The notes below the pieces were generated by a model, which ran no database searches, had not been told where the DNA came from, and saw nothing but the letters and a program-made list of their open reading frames with translations. Both the position numbers and the translations under genes were made by a program. A stretch of DNA of 51,156 bases from Myxococcus xanthus (GTDB lineage: Bacteria > Myxococcota > Myxococcia > Myxococcales > Myxococcaceae): contig NZ_JABFNS010000057.1 in NCBI RefSeq assembly GCF_013116825.1, forward strand, positions 1 to 51,156. Reading direction: 5' to 3'. This document shows positions 26,052 to 34,732 of this stretch, in pieces (position 1 is the stretch's first letter; the number at the start of each line of letters is the position of its first letter).

Positions 26052-26798
26052 ATGCAGCTCAAGGACCTGAAGATCATCGTCACGGGCGGCGCCCAGGGCA
26101 TGGGCGCTCACTTCGCGCAGCGCCTGCACGAGGCGGGCGCCCAGGTGGCCGTGGGTGACGTGGCCGAGGAGCGCCTCGCCGCGCTGCCCGCCGGCATCCA
26201 CCGCCGCAAGCTGGACGTGTCCTCCGAGGAGGACATCGTCTCCTTCGTGAACTGGGCGCAGGGCGCCATGGGCGGCCTCAACGGCCTCATCAACAACGCG
26301 GGCATCCTCCGTGACGCGCTGCTGGTGAAGAAGGACCGGACCACCGGCGAGGTGAAGAAGCTGTCCACCGCCGACTGGAACGCCGTCATCGGCGTCAACC
26401 TCACGGGCGCCACGCTGATGGTGCGCGAGGTGGTGGCGAAGGTCGCCGAGTCCGGCCAGAAGGGCGGCGTGGTCGTCAACATGTCGTCCATTGCCCGCCA
26501 CGGCAACCGCGGCCAGTCCAACTACGTGTCCGCGAAGGCGGCGCTGGCGGCCAACACCGTCACCTGGTCGCGCGAGTTCAGCCCCTTCGGCGTGCGCGTG
26601 GGCGCGGTGGCCCCGGGCATGATTGAGACGCCGATGACGCAGGGCATGAACCAGAAGGCCCGCGACGCGCTGGTCTCCAACATCCCCGTGGGCCGCATCG
26701 GCGTGCCCGAGGACATCTGGCTCGCCGTGAAGTTCATCCTGGAGTGCGACTACTTCAACGGCCGCACCATCGACGTGGACGGCGGCCTCAACTTCTGA
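26052..26798 (+). CDS. Short-chain dehydrogenase/reductase
   Basis: 248 residues from ATG at 26052, with GGAGAG just upstream. Classical SDR: TGGAQGMG cofactor loop (11-18), NNAG at 81-84, catalytic S145/S146, Y158 and K162 in SSIARHGNRGQSNYVSAK, then APGMIETPMTQ. D36 after the second strand (VAVGDVAEE) favours NAD(H). The insertion LLVKKDRTTGEVKKLSTADW after NNAG is longer than usual. It is alone between a terminator and a long hairpin. Substrate unknown; it has no visible link to the C-signal protein CsgA beyond the shared fold. Confidence 0.9.
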   Translation: MQLKDLKIIVTGGAQGMGAHFAQRLHEAGAQVAVGDVAEERLAALPAGIHRRKLDVSSEEDIVSFVNWAQGAMGGLNGLINNAGILRDALLVKKDRTTGEVKKLSTADWNAVIGVNLTGATLMVREVVAKVAESGQKGGVVVNMSSIARHGNRGQSNYVSAKAALAANTVTWSREFSPFGVRVGAVAPGMIETPMTQGMNQKARDALVSNIPVGRIGVPEDIWLAVKFILECDYFNGRTIDVDGGLNF

Positions 26799-26805
26799 GT
26801 CCCCT

Positions 26806-26839
26806 CCTCCAGGCGGCACGGCAGCGTGCCGCTTGGAGG
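26806..26839. terminator. Long hairpin between convergent SDR and lytic transglycosylase genes
   Basis: A 15-bp stem (left arm 26806-26820, right arm 26825-26839) with one G-T pair and the 4-base loop GCAG. It lies between the convergent stops at 26798 and 26860 and has no T-run, so it probably stops or protects transcripts from both sides. Confidence 0.55.
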
Positions 26840-26859
26840 CTCCGTTGGGAAGCCGCGCC

Positions 26860-29256
26860 TCACCGCCGGCTGGCGTCACTGAGGCGCATGTCCCTCAGCA
26901 GCGCGGGCTCGTCCGCGTAGAGCAGCTTGTAGGCGCTGTAGCTGCCGAGCACCTTCTTCACGTACTCGCGCGTCTCCTCGAAGCCGATGTGCTCTACCCA
27001 TTCGTCGAGCTCCGCTTCGGGCAGCGTATGCCGCCAGCGCTCCACCGCGCGCGGCCCGGCGTTGTAGGCCGCCACCGCGTAGGCCACGTTGCCGCCGAAG
27101 TGCTTGACCAGTTGTCCCAGGTACGCCGCGCCCAGGCGGATGTTGGTGTGCGGCTGGAGCAACGCGGACTCCCCCGGCATCGGCATGTCCAGTGAGTCCG
27201 CCACCTGTCGCGCCGTGGCCGGCATCAGCTGCGCCAGGCCCAGCGCGCCCGTTGCCGAGCGCGCGCGGGCATTGAAGCGGCTCTCCTCGCGGATGAGGCC
27301 CTGGAGCAAGTCGGGGTCCACGCGGTGGGCCCGCGCGTAACGGGCAATGGACGAGCGGTACGCCAGCGGCCAGGTGGCCTCCCAGATGGGACGGGACGCG
27401 GCGCTCAGCGGACCGTGCACCTCCTGCTTCAGCGAGGTGCGCGCCACCTGCCGCGCCGCCCGATTGCGGCCGGTGCGCTTCAGCGTCTGATACAGCAGCC
27501 GCGCCGGAGCCTCGGGCAGCGCGCGCGCATCCACGGCGAGGAACTCCTCCACCGCGCCGGGCAGCCCCAGGCGCATCAGCTCCACGCCCGCGTTGAAGCG
27601 CGCGTCCTTCGCCAGCGCGCCGGGCGGCAGCGGCCAGATCTCCTCGGACTCGCCCACCTCCTCCACCGCTTCGTCCGCCGGGGCGTCATCGCGGCCAGAG
27701 CCACCGGTGCCCTCCATGGCCTCGGGAGGCACGGGCTTGGGGTACAGCCGCGCCACGCGCTCCGGTGAGAGCAGCGCGAGCCGTGAGCGGGCCAGCATCC
27801 CGTACCAGGCCGCGGGGCGCTCGGCGGCGATGTGCGCGTACGCATCGAGCGCCGCCTGCGCCGACGCGCCGGACTCCTGCATGCGCGCACGCCAGTACCG
27901 TGAGCGCCACAGCGCCTCGTCCGTGCGCGCCGCCTCGGGCAGGTTCTCCACCGCCTTCAGCGCGGCCAGGGCCGCCGGGGCGTTGGCCTTGCGGGAGTGC
28001 AGCCAGAAGGCACGGAAGAGCGACTCCGACGCGAAGTTCCCCGCCGGGTAGCGCCGCGCGGCCTCTTCGTAGCGCGCCAGGGCCGTCTCCACGTCGCCCG
28101 TGCGCTGGAGCAACCACGCCTCGAAGAAGAGCGCGTCATCCGCGTAGCCATGCTCCGGGTAGTCCCGGGCGAGCGTGGCGTAGGTGGTGACGGCCGCCTT
28201 CGGCTCCACCACCGACTGGGAGTAGCCCAGGATGTAGAGCGCCTGCGGCCGCTGCTCGGACGCGGTGCAGCCCGCCACCATGGGCTCCAGCACGTCGATG
28301 GCCCGGCGGTGCTTGCGCTCCTTGCGCAGCGCACGGCCGTAGGTGAGGTGCGCGCGGCAGGCCAGCTCATCCGGCATCTCCAGGTGCGGCAGCACCTTGT
28401 CCAGCAGCGCCATGCCGGCATGGTTGCGGTGCAGCTCCACCAGCGCCTCCGCGCGGCGCACCCGCCACTTGAGGGGCAGCGGCAGCCCCTTCAGCCGCTT
28501 CTCGGCGCGGCGCGCCTCGTTCGACAGCGGGCTGGTGGCCCACACCTCCAGCAGCGCGCGGTGCTCGGCGTTGTACTGCCCCTGCGCGCGCGCCAGGTCG
28601 CAGATGGCCAGCAGCGCCTTCATCCGGAGCGCGTCCGGCCCTCGCGACTGGCGGCTGTCGATGAGCTCCTGGAGCGCCGTCAACGCGCCCGGAATGTCCC
28701 CCCGCCGCTGGAGCACCCGCGACAGGCTGAAGCGCGCCTCCGGGTACAGCGGCGAGCCTGGGCTCACGCCGCGGTACTGCCCGGCCGCCGTGTCCAGCTT
28801 GCGCCGCCGCTCGTTGGCCTGGGCGGCCCGCAGCAGGCTGTGGTCGCGCAGCGCGCCGTAGCCGTCCGCCAGCGCGGCGAACTCTTCCGCCGCCACCGCG
28901 TGGTTGCGCGCCAGCAGCGCGCTCTGCGCCATGAGGAAGCGGACTTGCGGCGTGGCCTCCTCCTGGGCCAGCAGGCTCCGCGCCCGCGCGTAGCGCCCGC
29001 GCCGGAACTCCGCGTGGGCCTTCGCCAGGGTGCCTTCCGCGAAGTACGGCGCCAGTTGCTCGGGCCCGAAGGCCGCGGTGGACAGCTCACCGTCGGACGG
29101 CTGCGCCACGGGTGAGTCGAGCAGCGCTTCCAACTGGTCCTCGGAAAGCACCTCGCCGGGCTCTTCCTCCAGGGGCGCCTGCGCCCAGGAAGGACCTGCT
29201 CCCAGCATGCCCGCGCACGCCAGGAACACCACGGCACCTGCTCGAAGTCCGTCCAT
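26860..29256 (-). CDS. Soluble lytic murein transglycosylase (Slt70-like)
   Basis: 798 residues from ATG at 29256, where a signal peptide starts (MDGLRAGAVVFLACAGMLGA, cut near SWAQAP); the open frame upstream is not coding. Residues about 60-620 are a long superhelix of TPR-like helices. The C-terminal SLT domain has GLIREESRFNARARSATGAL with catalytic E658 and the typical GLAQLMPATA, LGAAYLGQLVKHFGG and AVAAYNAGPRAVERW blocks. It cuts peptidoglycan glycan chains with 1,6-anhydro product formation in the periplasm. Longer than E. coli Slt70 by about 150 residues, mostly in an acidic N-terminal linker. Probably involved in cell-wall turnover; no linked operon genes. Confidence 0.92.
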   Translation of the reverse strand: MDGLRAGAVVFLACAGMLGAGPSWAQAPLEEEPGEVLSEDQLEALLDSPVAQPSDGELSTAAFGPEQLAPYFAEGTLAKAHAEFRRGRYARARSLLAQEEATPQVRFLMAQSALLARNHAVAAEEFAALADGYGALRDHSLLRAAQANERRRKLDTAAGQYRGVSPGSPLYPEARFSLSRVLQRRGDIPGALTALQELIDSRQSRGPDALRMKALLAICDLARAQGQYNAEHRALLEVWATSPLSNEARRAEKRLKGLPLPLKWRVRRAEALVELHRNHAGMALLDKVLPHLEMPDELACRAHLTYGRALRKERKHRRAIDVLEPMVAGCTASEQRPQALYILGYSQSVVEPKAAVTTYATLARDYPEHGYADDALFFEAWLLQRTGDVETALARYEEAARRYPAGNFASESLFRAFWLHSRKANAPAALAALKAVENLPEAARTDEALWRSRYWRARMQESGASAQAALDAYAHIAAERPAAWYGMLARSRLALLSPERVARLYPKPVPPEAMEGTGGSGRDDAPADEAVEEVGESEEIWPLPPGALAKDARFNAGVELMRLGLPGAVEEFLAVDARALPEAPARLLYQTLKRTGRNRAARQVARTSLKQEVHGPLSAASRPIWEATWPLAYRSSIARYARAHRVDPDLLQGLIREESRFNARARSATGALGLAQLMPATARQVADSLDMPMPGESALLQPHTNIRLGAAYLGQLVKHFGGNVAYAVAAYNAGPRAVERWRHTLPEAELDEWVEHIGFEETREYVKKVLGSYSAYKLLYADEPALLRDMRLSDASRR

Positions 29257-29608
29257 GACTGCCCTCGTTTTGAATCCAGGGGCGGCAATGCATCGGCACT
29301 CGGAGTGCGATTGGGACGGGTACCTCACATGACTTTCCGCGCGCTCGTCATCCAGCGGATACAGCGCGACCCGCGGTGCGACACCGGATGCTCGATACCC
29401 AACGGCGGCGCGCGCACGCACGTAGGACGCCCTGCGGACAGGTGGCGGTTTGCACCACCCGGGCCCGCGCGCTCCGGCAGCGGCGAATCTGGCACCAAAG
29501 ACACTACTGCAACACGGTTGCGCAACTTGATTACACGTGAGATACGGCCAGACGTGCTGAAGCAGCCTGAGCGCTTCGCGCGATTCCACCCATGTGCCGG
29601 GAGCCGTG
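29257..29608. other. Intergenic region, 352 bp
   Basis: Divergent region between the transglycosylase and the His/Cys lipoprotein. It should carry both promoters. I see no convincing ORF, repeat or RNA. The stretch just before 29550 is more AT-rich than the rest and may be the lipoprotein promoter. Confidence 0.35.
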
Positions 29609-30103
29609 ATGCATCCTCGACCTCTTCGACTGGCCCTCCTGGCCGCGACGGCGATTCTCTTCGCCGCATGCGGCTCTTCTGATTCCGACTCCGACGAAAT
29701 CGAGTGTGGAGGATATGGACACCTCCATGGCGACCACTGCCACTGCGACGACGGCTATGTCGCGGACGGCCTCACCTGTGTCGTCGCCGAGGAGCCCGTC
29801 GAGGAATGTGGGGGCCACGGACACCTGCACGGTGACCACTGCCACTGCGACGAGGGCTACACCGAGCAGAACGGCACCTGCGTCGTCGCCGAGGAGCCCA
29901 CGCTCGATTGCGGCGAGCACGGCCATGCCCATGGCGACCACTGCCACTGTGACGCGGGTTACGTGGAGCAGGACGGCACGTGTGTCGCGGAGACGCCAGT
30001 GCTGGACTGCGGCGAGCACGGCCATGCTCATGGCGATCACTGCCACTGTGACGCGGGTTACGTGGAGCAGAACGGCACGTGCGTCCCGGCTCCCGCACCG
30101 TGA
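29609..30103 (+). CDS. Lipoprotein with four His/Cys-rich tandem repeats
   Basis: 164 residues from ATG at 29609. Lipobox LFAAC (Cys 21), then a short Ser/Asp linker and four copies of a unit of about 33 residues: CGxHGHxHGDHCHC, then D-x-GY-x5-G-T-C-V. Each unit has four Cys and five to six His. The spacing (C-x-C-x-GY-x5-G-x-C) recalls EGF-like half domains; the HGHxHGDHCHC core looks made to bind metal ions such as zinc or copper. Inferred role: metal binding or metallophore-like storage at the outer membrane. The last two units are nearly identical in DNA. Confidence 0.85.
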   Translation: MHPRPLRLALLAATAILFAACGSSDSDSDEIECGGYGHLHGDHCHCDDGYVADGLTCVVAEEPVEECGGHGHLHGDHCHCDEGYTEQNGTCVVAEEPTLDCGEHGHAHGDHCHCDAGYVEQDGTCVAETPVLDCGEHGHAHGDHCHCDAGYVEQNGTCVPAPAP

Positions 30104-30137
30104 GGCGCCCCTGAGTTCACGCTCATGAGCCAGTGAC

Positions 30138-30170
30138 GGGCCCTCGTGTGGGATGACGAGGACCCGTTTT
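30138..30170 (+). terminator. Terminator of the His/Cys-repeat lipoprotein
   Basis: GGGCCCTCGT and ACGAGGACCC pair (10-bp stem, one mismatch) around an 8-base loop and are followed by GTTTT. It begins 35 bp after the lipoprotein stop. Confidence 0.7.
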
Positions 30171-30184
30171 CATGAAGGCGCGGC

Positions 30185-30319
30185 TCAGCCCTCCAGGACC
30201 TTGAGACCCTTGCGGATGGGCGTCGGCTGGCCGCTCATCCGCTGGAAGAAGTTCCGGTTGTCCGAGCCCTGGTCGAACATGCTCAGGTTGCTGTCGCCGC
30301 GGCTGTTGCCCGGGCGCAT
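30185..30319 (-). CDS. Possible small ORF (44 residues) or C-terminal remnant
   Basis: ATG at 30319 to TGA at 30185 encodes a polar peptide with MRPGNSRGDSNLSMFDQGSD near the start and PTPIRKGLKVLEG at the end. The frame is open further upstream (APLHQDSSA before the Met). A different minus frame directly upstream (about 30345-30470) reads like the same sort of protein (LKVDTRKTQKTKTSARPNAS, then RLTPAQELDAQRQQDAR), so this may be a gene broken by a frameshift near 30335-30350. No family recognised. Low confidence that it is expressed. Confidence 0.35.
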   Translation of the reverse strand: MRPGNSRGDSNLSMFDQGSDNRNFFQRMSGQPTPIRKGLKVLEG

Positions 30320-31411
30320 GGCTGAAGAGTCCTGGTGCAGCGGCGCGCGTCTTGTTGTCGCTGGGCGTCCAGCTCTTGGGCGGGTGTCAGGCGCGAAGCG
30401 TTGGGCCTGGCCGAGGTTTTCGTCTTCTGCGTCTTGCGGGTGTCCACCTTCAGGGGCGTGCTATTGGAGCGGGAGGTAGGCGACTCCCTGACACCAGGGC
30501 TTCTCCTCCGCCTACCGCAGCGCGCGCCAGGGCCCGCTGCGAAACGACGTGATTTCAGTGGGTTACGCCTGTCTCTAAGGCATGAGGGGACAGGCGCCCC
30601 CGTGACGCCGCTCACCGATGGCTGATTGGCGTCACCCGTCACCACCACTGCCGCGTCTGGCGGCGGATCCGCTCCACGCGGCTCCGGACGCTGCGGTGGC
30701 CCGAGGCCAGGCACCCGCACCGCCTGCCGGCCACACACCGCGCCGCGACGCTGGCGTGGGAGCTGGCCTTCGGAGCGCTGGAGGTAGCGGGCGGGCGGGA
30801 CACCCGAGGGGAGCGCCTGCGTCGGCAGCAGCGGCACGAGCTACCTGGATTCCAGGCCGTCATCGCGCCACCTCCAGGTGAGAAAGGCTGCACGCACCTC
30901 GTGAGGGCTTCATCGCCAGTTGCATGGATGGACTCCGGGGCTCGCGTCCAACAACCGCGAAAGGCAACCTTCATGCCTTTCAACGGACAGACGCAGGTCC
31001 CTGGTTTTCCTGGCGGTACCGGAACGAGCTGACTGTGCGCGTGTGCAATGGACGTCACACCGCGTGACGCGGGTGCCAGAGCGACACGGCGACAATGGGA
31101 GACATTCACTGCTCACCGCGTCGTCGCGCGCACAGCCTCACACGCGATGCGCTTCACCCTGTCCACGAGCCGACGTCATCCCTCGACTCGCGGACGACTG
31201 GCAGGACGACGGGCTAATCACGAGATTCCAAGCTATTCAGGAAGAAGCGGCGGAGCCGTCGGTTCTCAGTAGCGGAAACGAGGGCTCGGCCACATCTTCG
31301 GGAAAGGCGGAAACATGCGCCTTTCCAGGTGGCGGAAGGGCCACCCGGGCAGCCCTCTTCAGACAGGGAGGGAGTCCCAGACCAGGGGTGCGAGGCGAGG
31401 GGCACCCACCG

Positions 31412-31828
31412 CTAGATGAGGTCGAGGGGCATCATCGTGCCCGCTTCGAACTCCGGGGCACGGCGCAGCTGGTCCAGCACCCGCGGCGCGCAGCGCAGGT
31501 GAAGCATGGGCATGGAGCCCGGCTCACTCACCGAGCGCACCGCGCCCAGGAGGTGGTGTGCCTCCAGCCAGCGCATGAGGCTCTGGTGGAACTGCGCGCT
31601 TTCGGCCAGGCCCGACTGGTGCACTTCCGCTCGGGAGCGGACGGGCGGCCGTGGAGACGCGCGTCCACGCGACGCCGCCGCCGGCTCCTCGCGGGGCATC
31701 ACCGTCACGTCAATCCAGTCGGGCTGCGTGTCTGTACCCGCGGCGCCCGGCAATGGGCGCACGCGCGCGGACAGACCCGGGACGCCGCCGACCCGGACGT
31801 CCCCCCACTCGCCATTTTTCCTGCCCAT
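31412..31828 (-). CDS. popD: PopD-like inhibitor/partner of the adjacent subtilisin
   Basis: 138 residues from ATG at 31828, which has GGGAGAGG nine bases upstream (ATG at 31837 sits right on that site). No signal peptide, Pro/Arg-rich middle and a folded C-terminus (FHQSLMRWLEAHHLLGAVRS, then MLHLRCAPRVLDQLRRAPEF). Located 63 bp downstream of the subtilisin gene on the same strand. In M. xanthus popC is followed by popD, whose small cytoplasmic product binds PopC and blocks its secretion until FtsH-type proteolysis removes it. Size, order and lack of a signal peptide agree; the name is by context and needs a sequence comparison. Confidence 0.7.
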   Translation of the reverse strand: MGRKNGEWGDVRVGGVPGLSARVRPLPGAAGTDTQPDWIDVTVMPREEPAAASRGRASPRPPVRSRAEVHQSGLAESAQFHQSLMRWLEAHHLLGAVRSVSEPGSMPMLHLRCAPRVLDQLRRAPEFEAGTMMPLDLI

Positions 31829-31891
31829 GGCCCTCATCCTCTCCCGGGTCCGGCGCTCTCATGGCGCCGACCCCGGCTTCAACCACCACCG

Positions 31892-33319
31892 TCACCTGAA
31901 TACGGCCAGGCCCTTGCCTGTCTTGTGCGTTCCCGACCGAGGGAGCTTCACCGCATTCGACAGGATCAAATCCCTCACCTCGAGCGCCGTCAAGTCAGGG
32001 GCACGGCAACGGTACAGCGCCGCGATACCCGCTACATAAGGCGCTGCCATGCTCGTGCCACTCATTCGCTCGTAGAACGCCTGGTTGTTACAACGACGCT
32101 CCGTGCTGGAATAGACATTCACCCCATACCCCATGATGTCCGGCACGACGCGCCTACCCACGGTGCCACTCGCGGAGAATGTGGCCACGTTACGCGCGAA
32201 GTCGACCGCGCCGACAGCCAGTGATTCTGGAAAGGCGGCTGGATAACCAACCGTGTCGGGTCCACTGTTACCTGCCGCCACAACCGGCAGGACATTGCTG
32301 TCGAGCAGGCGACGAATCATCGTCTGCAGCGCGCGCAGGTTGAGGTTGTAGTCCGCCTCCGAGATGCCGGGCGGCGGCATCAGCGGGAAGCCGAGCGACA
32401 GGTTGACCACCGCGGGCCGCGTCGAGTTCTCCGGGCGGCTGAACTGGTGCAGCAGCCACTCCATGCCCGCGGCCACGCGGCCCAGGCTGGTGCGGATGGT
32501 CTCCGATTCGATGACGGACGCGACGTAGAGGTCCACCTCCGGGGCGACGCCGTGGTGCACACCGGCGGCGATGCCGCACACGTGCGTACCGTGGCCGTCC
32601 GGGTCGAAGCCGCGGATGTCACGCGCCGGATTGTGCGGCGAGTTGGGGAACAGCGACACGTAGCGGAACTGGATGACGCGCGCCGCGTGCTCGGGGTGGT
32701 CCGCGTCCACACCGGTGTCGAGGATGCCCAGCATGACGCCGGCGCCGCGGATGCCCTGGGCGTGGGCCAGGGGAACGCCGCACTCGTCGGGCCACTCGCG
32801 CTCGGCCAGCGAGGACATGCCCCGGTTGCGCGGTCCGGGTTGTCCCGCCGACACCGGGCCGGGGAAGGACAACGGGACGACGTCGGGGATGAACTCGAAG
32901 TCGCGCTCCAGCGCGCCGCGGGCTTCCTTCTCCGTATGGTCTTCGTAGAAGTGCGCCATGGTGGCACCGATGAGCGGCATGTACCGGTAGCTGCCGGGCT
33001 CCGCGCCGGTCTGCTCGGCCACCGTCGCGCCCGGCATGGGCGGCGTGGAGGAGTCCGAGCCGCGCGTGCCCGTGCGCGCCGACTTCGCGCCCTTGCCCTT
33101 CCGACGGCGCTCTTCCTGTCCACTGACGGGCGGACGCGGACCGGGCAGCGTGGCCGACCGCAGCCCGAGCGCGAACAACGCGTCGGGCGCCTTGTTCGCC
33201 ACCGCGAAGCGCAGCGCCGTCGTGCGTGACAGCACGCGCTCACCCTGCTCCGTGCCGCGAGGCCCCACACGAGCCTGCGTCTCGATGGACTCCTTTGGAA
33301 CCAACAGGTAGGACTTCAT
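31892..33319 (-). CDS. popC: Subtilisin-like protease without signal peptide (PopC-like)
   Basis: 475 residues (about 51 kDa) from ATG at 33319, with GGAG ten bases upstream. S8 catalytic triad D201 (LGILDTGVDADHP), H243 (DPDGHGTHVCGIAAG) and S423 (MSGTSMAAPYVAG), with oxyanion N351 in AAGNSGP. There is no signal peptide and a long N-terminal region of about 170 residues that is not a standard I9 propeptide. M. xanthus PopC has this size, is secreted slowly without a signal peptide, and cuts p25 CsgA to the p17 C-signal needed for fruiting-body formation. Linked to the PopD-like gene. I judge it an orthologue from architecture and context. Confidence 0.8.
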   Translation of the reverse strand: MKSYLLVPKESIETQARVGPRGTEQGERVLSRTTALRFAVANKAPDALFALGLRSATLPGPRPPVSGQEERRRKGKGAKSARTGTRGSDSSTPPMPGATVAEQTGAEPGSYRYMPLIGATMAHFYEDHTEKEARGALERDFEFIPDVVPLSFPGPVSAGQPGPRNRGMSSLAEREWPDECGVPLAHAQGIRGAGVMLGILDTGVDADHPEHAARVIQFRYVSLFPNSPHNPARDIRGFDPDGHGTHVCGIAAGVHHGVAPEVDLYVASVIESETIRTSLGRVAAGMEWLLHQFSRPENSTRPAVVNLSLGFPLMPPPGISEADYNLNLRALQTMIRRLLDSNVLPVVAAGNSGPDTVGYPAAFPESLAVGAVDFARNVATFSASGTVGRRVVPDIMGYGVNVYSSTERRCNNQAFYERMSGTSMAAPYVAGIAALYRCRAPDLTALEVRDLILSNAVKLPRSGTHKTGKGLAVFR

Positions 33320-33807
33320 GAGTTGTGTGCTCCTTGAACCACCGTGCTACGCCGGACGCATGAGGCGAGGTCATCCGGCATCAGGTCAGCACCCGTCGCG
33401 TGCGGAGCCTCGCGCGTGCGACAGGGGCAATGGGGCCGCGCTCGTGGCCGCGCGCCCGGCCCGACGTGACAGTCTGCTCGCGACGTCATGCCTGTCCCCC
33501 TTCCTCCAGAGAGGCCCTGCGTTCCCGTTCGATTGGACAGGAAGGGCCTGACAAAAAACCACGGATTTCCCGTAGTACACGCACGAATGGATTAATTCGG
33601 TTCTAACTGGCCTTGCGCGAACGTCCGGAAGTGGGAGTGATTCCCTCCCGGGTACGAGCGAGGTGCCCGGAGGCACACAGGAGCGGTGTCCTCCACCCGA
33701 CCTCCAAGAAGACGAGGCCGGGAAAGACTCCGTTCCGACAATTGTTCGCCCACATCCCTCCGCCCGGATTAAGGGTGGGACGTTCGCATCCCCTGGAGCC
33801 GCCTGAC
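33320..33807. other. Intergenic region, 488 bp
   Basis: Divergent region between the PopC-like gene and the Lgt-like gene. The open frame that enters the Lgt-like gene from 33613 has no start signal or similarity and I do not count it. The more AT-rich part at about 33530-33610 is the best place for promoters. Nothing else recognised. Confidence 0.35.
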
Positions 33808-34617
33808 GTGATTCCCTATTGGCACGCCCCCTCGATTGAGCTGGGGCCCCTGAAAATCGAGCCCTTCGGCATCTTCGTCGCGGTGGGCATCCTGCTGGCC
33901 GCTCGCCTGCTTGGCCGCAACGCCGAGCGCGAAGGCCTGAACCCGGAGCCGCTCGCGGACTTCGCGCCCTGGGGCGTGGGTGTCGGCGTCGTCGTGGGCC
34001 ACTGGGTGCACCTGTTTTTCTACCACCCGGAGGAGCTGTCCAAGAGCCCGTTCCAGATTTTGAAGGTCTGGGATGGCCTGTCCTCGTTCGGCGGCCTCCT
34101 GGGCGGCATCCTCGCCGCCGTCGTGTTCTTCAAGGTCCGCAAGCTGCGCTTCTCGGACTACGCGGACTCGTTCGCCCTGGGCGTGGCGCCTGGCTGGGCG
34201 GTGGCGCGGCTGGGCTGCTTCGCCGTGCATGACCACCCGGGCGTGCCCACGGACTTCTTCCTGGCGGTGGCCTTCCCCGGCGGTCCCCGGCACGACCTGG
34301 GCATGTACGACGCCATGGCGCTCTTCGCCATCAGCGGCGTGCTGTACGCCCTGCGCAACGCGGGGAAGCTGAAGGGGCGCCTGCTGCCGCTGCTGGCGGT
34401 GCTGTACGCGGTGTGCCGCTTCTTCTTCGACTTCCTGCGCGCCACGGACATGGCCTACGTGGACGCCCGCTACTTCGGACTGACGCCCGCGCAGTACGGC
34501 TGCATCGCGCTGATGCTCTACGGCATCTGGGGCGTCCTGCGGCCCCAGGCGCCGGGCGCGGCCACCTCGCCGCCGCCGTCGTCGCCGAAGAGCCCGGGAA
34601 CGGCGGGCGCGCGGTAG
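33808..34617 (+). CDS. Divergent prolipoprotein diacylglyceryl transferase (Lgt)-like membrane protein
   Basis: 269 residues from GTG at 33808, with GGAG eleven bases upstream. Seven membrane helices and the Lgt fold: GPLKIEPFGIFVAVGILLAA, WDGLSSFGGLLGGILAA, WAVARLGCFAVHDHPG, RFFFDFLRATD. Compared with E. coli Lgt the essential His of SFHGG is Phe94 and the Asn of the GRxGNF signature is Cys137; R134, R204 and an acidic residue (D208 for Glu) are kept. So it is Lgt-family, but whether it lipidates prolipoproteins is open. It could act on another lipid. A Pro/Ser-rich tail follows the last helix. Confidence 0.82.
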   Translation: MIPYWHAPSIELGPLKIEPFGIFVAVGILLAARLLGRNAEREGLNPEPLADFAPWGVGVGVVVGHWVHLFFYHPEELSKSPFQILKVWDGLSSFGGLLGGILAAVVFFKVRKLRFSDYADSFALGVAPGWAVARLGCFAVHDHPGVPTDFFLAVAFPGGPRHDLGMYDAMALFAISGVLYALRNAGKLKGRLLPLLAVLYAVCRFFFDFLRATDMAYVDARYFGLTPAQYGCIALMLYGIWGVLRPQAPGAATSPPPSSPKSPGTAGAR

Positions 34618-34732
34618 GCTCGCAACGTCCGCTGCCCTGCTCGCGGCGGCCTGGCGTCTCATGGGCCCGGAGTTCCGGCGCATCCGCGGCGGGCTTCCGG
34701 GCCCGCGCGTTTCTGACGAGGAGGCTGCTTGC

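Larger units (their letters stand above)
30104..31411. other. Disordered 1.3-kb region with possible gene remnants
   Basis: Apart from the terminator and the small ORF above, no intact gene is visible in more than a kilobase, which is unusual for this gene-dense genome. Between 30586 and 31032 the plus strand has a frame with no stop and no ATG until late. Its end (TFMPFNGQTQVPGFPGGTGT) looks protein-like, so it may be the relic of a C-terminus. Base composition is more even here than in neighbouring genes. No inverted repeats or transposase fragments typical of an insertion were recognised. Confidence 0.4.

Noticed and set aside
26052-26798. Naming the SDR as CsgA because of the nearby PopC-like protease
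   Set aside because: It has the common SDR motifs only; nothing specific to the C-signal protein, and it is 5 kb from the protease in its own transcription unit.
29257-29589. N-terminal extension of the lytic transglycosylase frame
   Set aside because: A clean signal peptide begins at 29256; the extension has many Cys and Arg, no similarity, and would hide the signal peptide.
31386-31407. Hairpin GGGTGC/GCACCC just after the PopD-like stop
   Set aside because: Only a 6-bp stem with a 10-base loop and no T-run; too weak to call a terminator in such GC-rich DNA.
30920-32224. 434-residue plus-strand ORF across the disordered region and the PopD/PopC-like genes
   Set aside because: Its greater part is antisense to two well-supported genes and its residues have the Arg/His/Pro-rich shadow composition.
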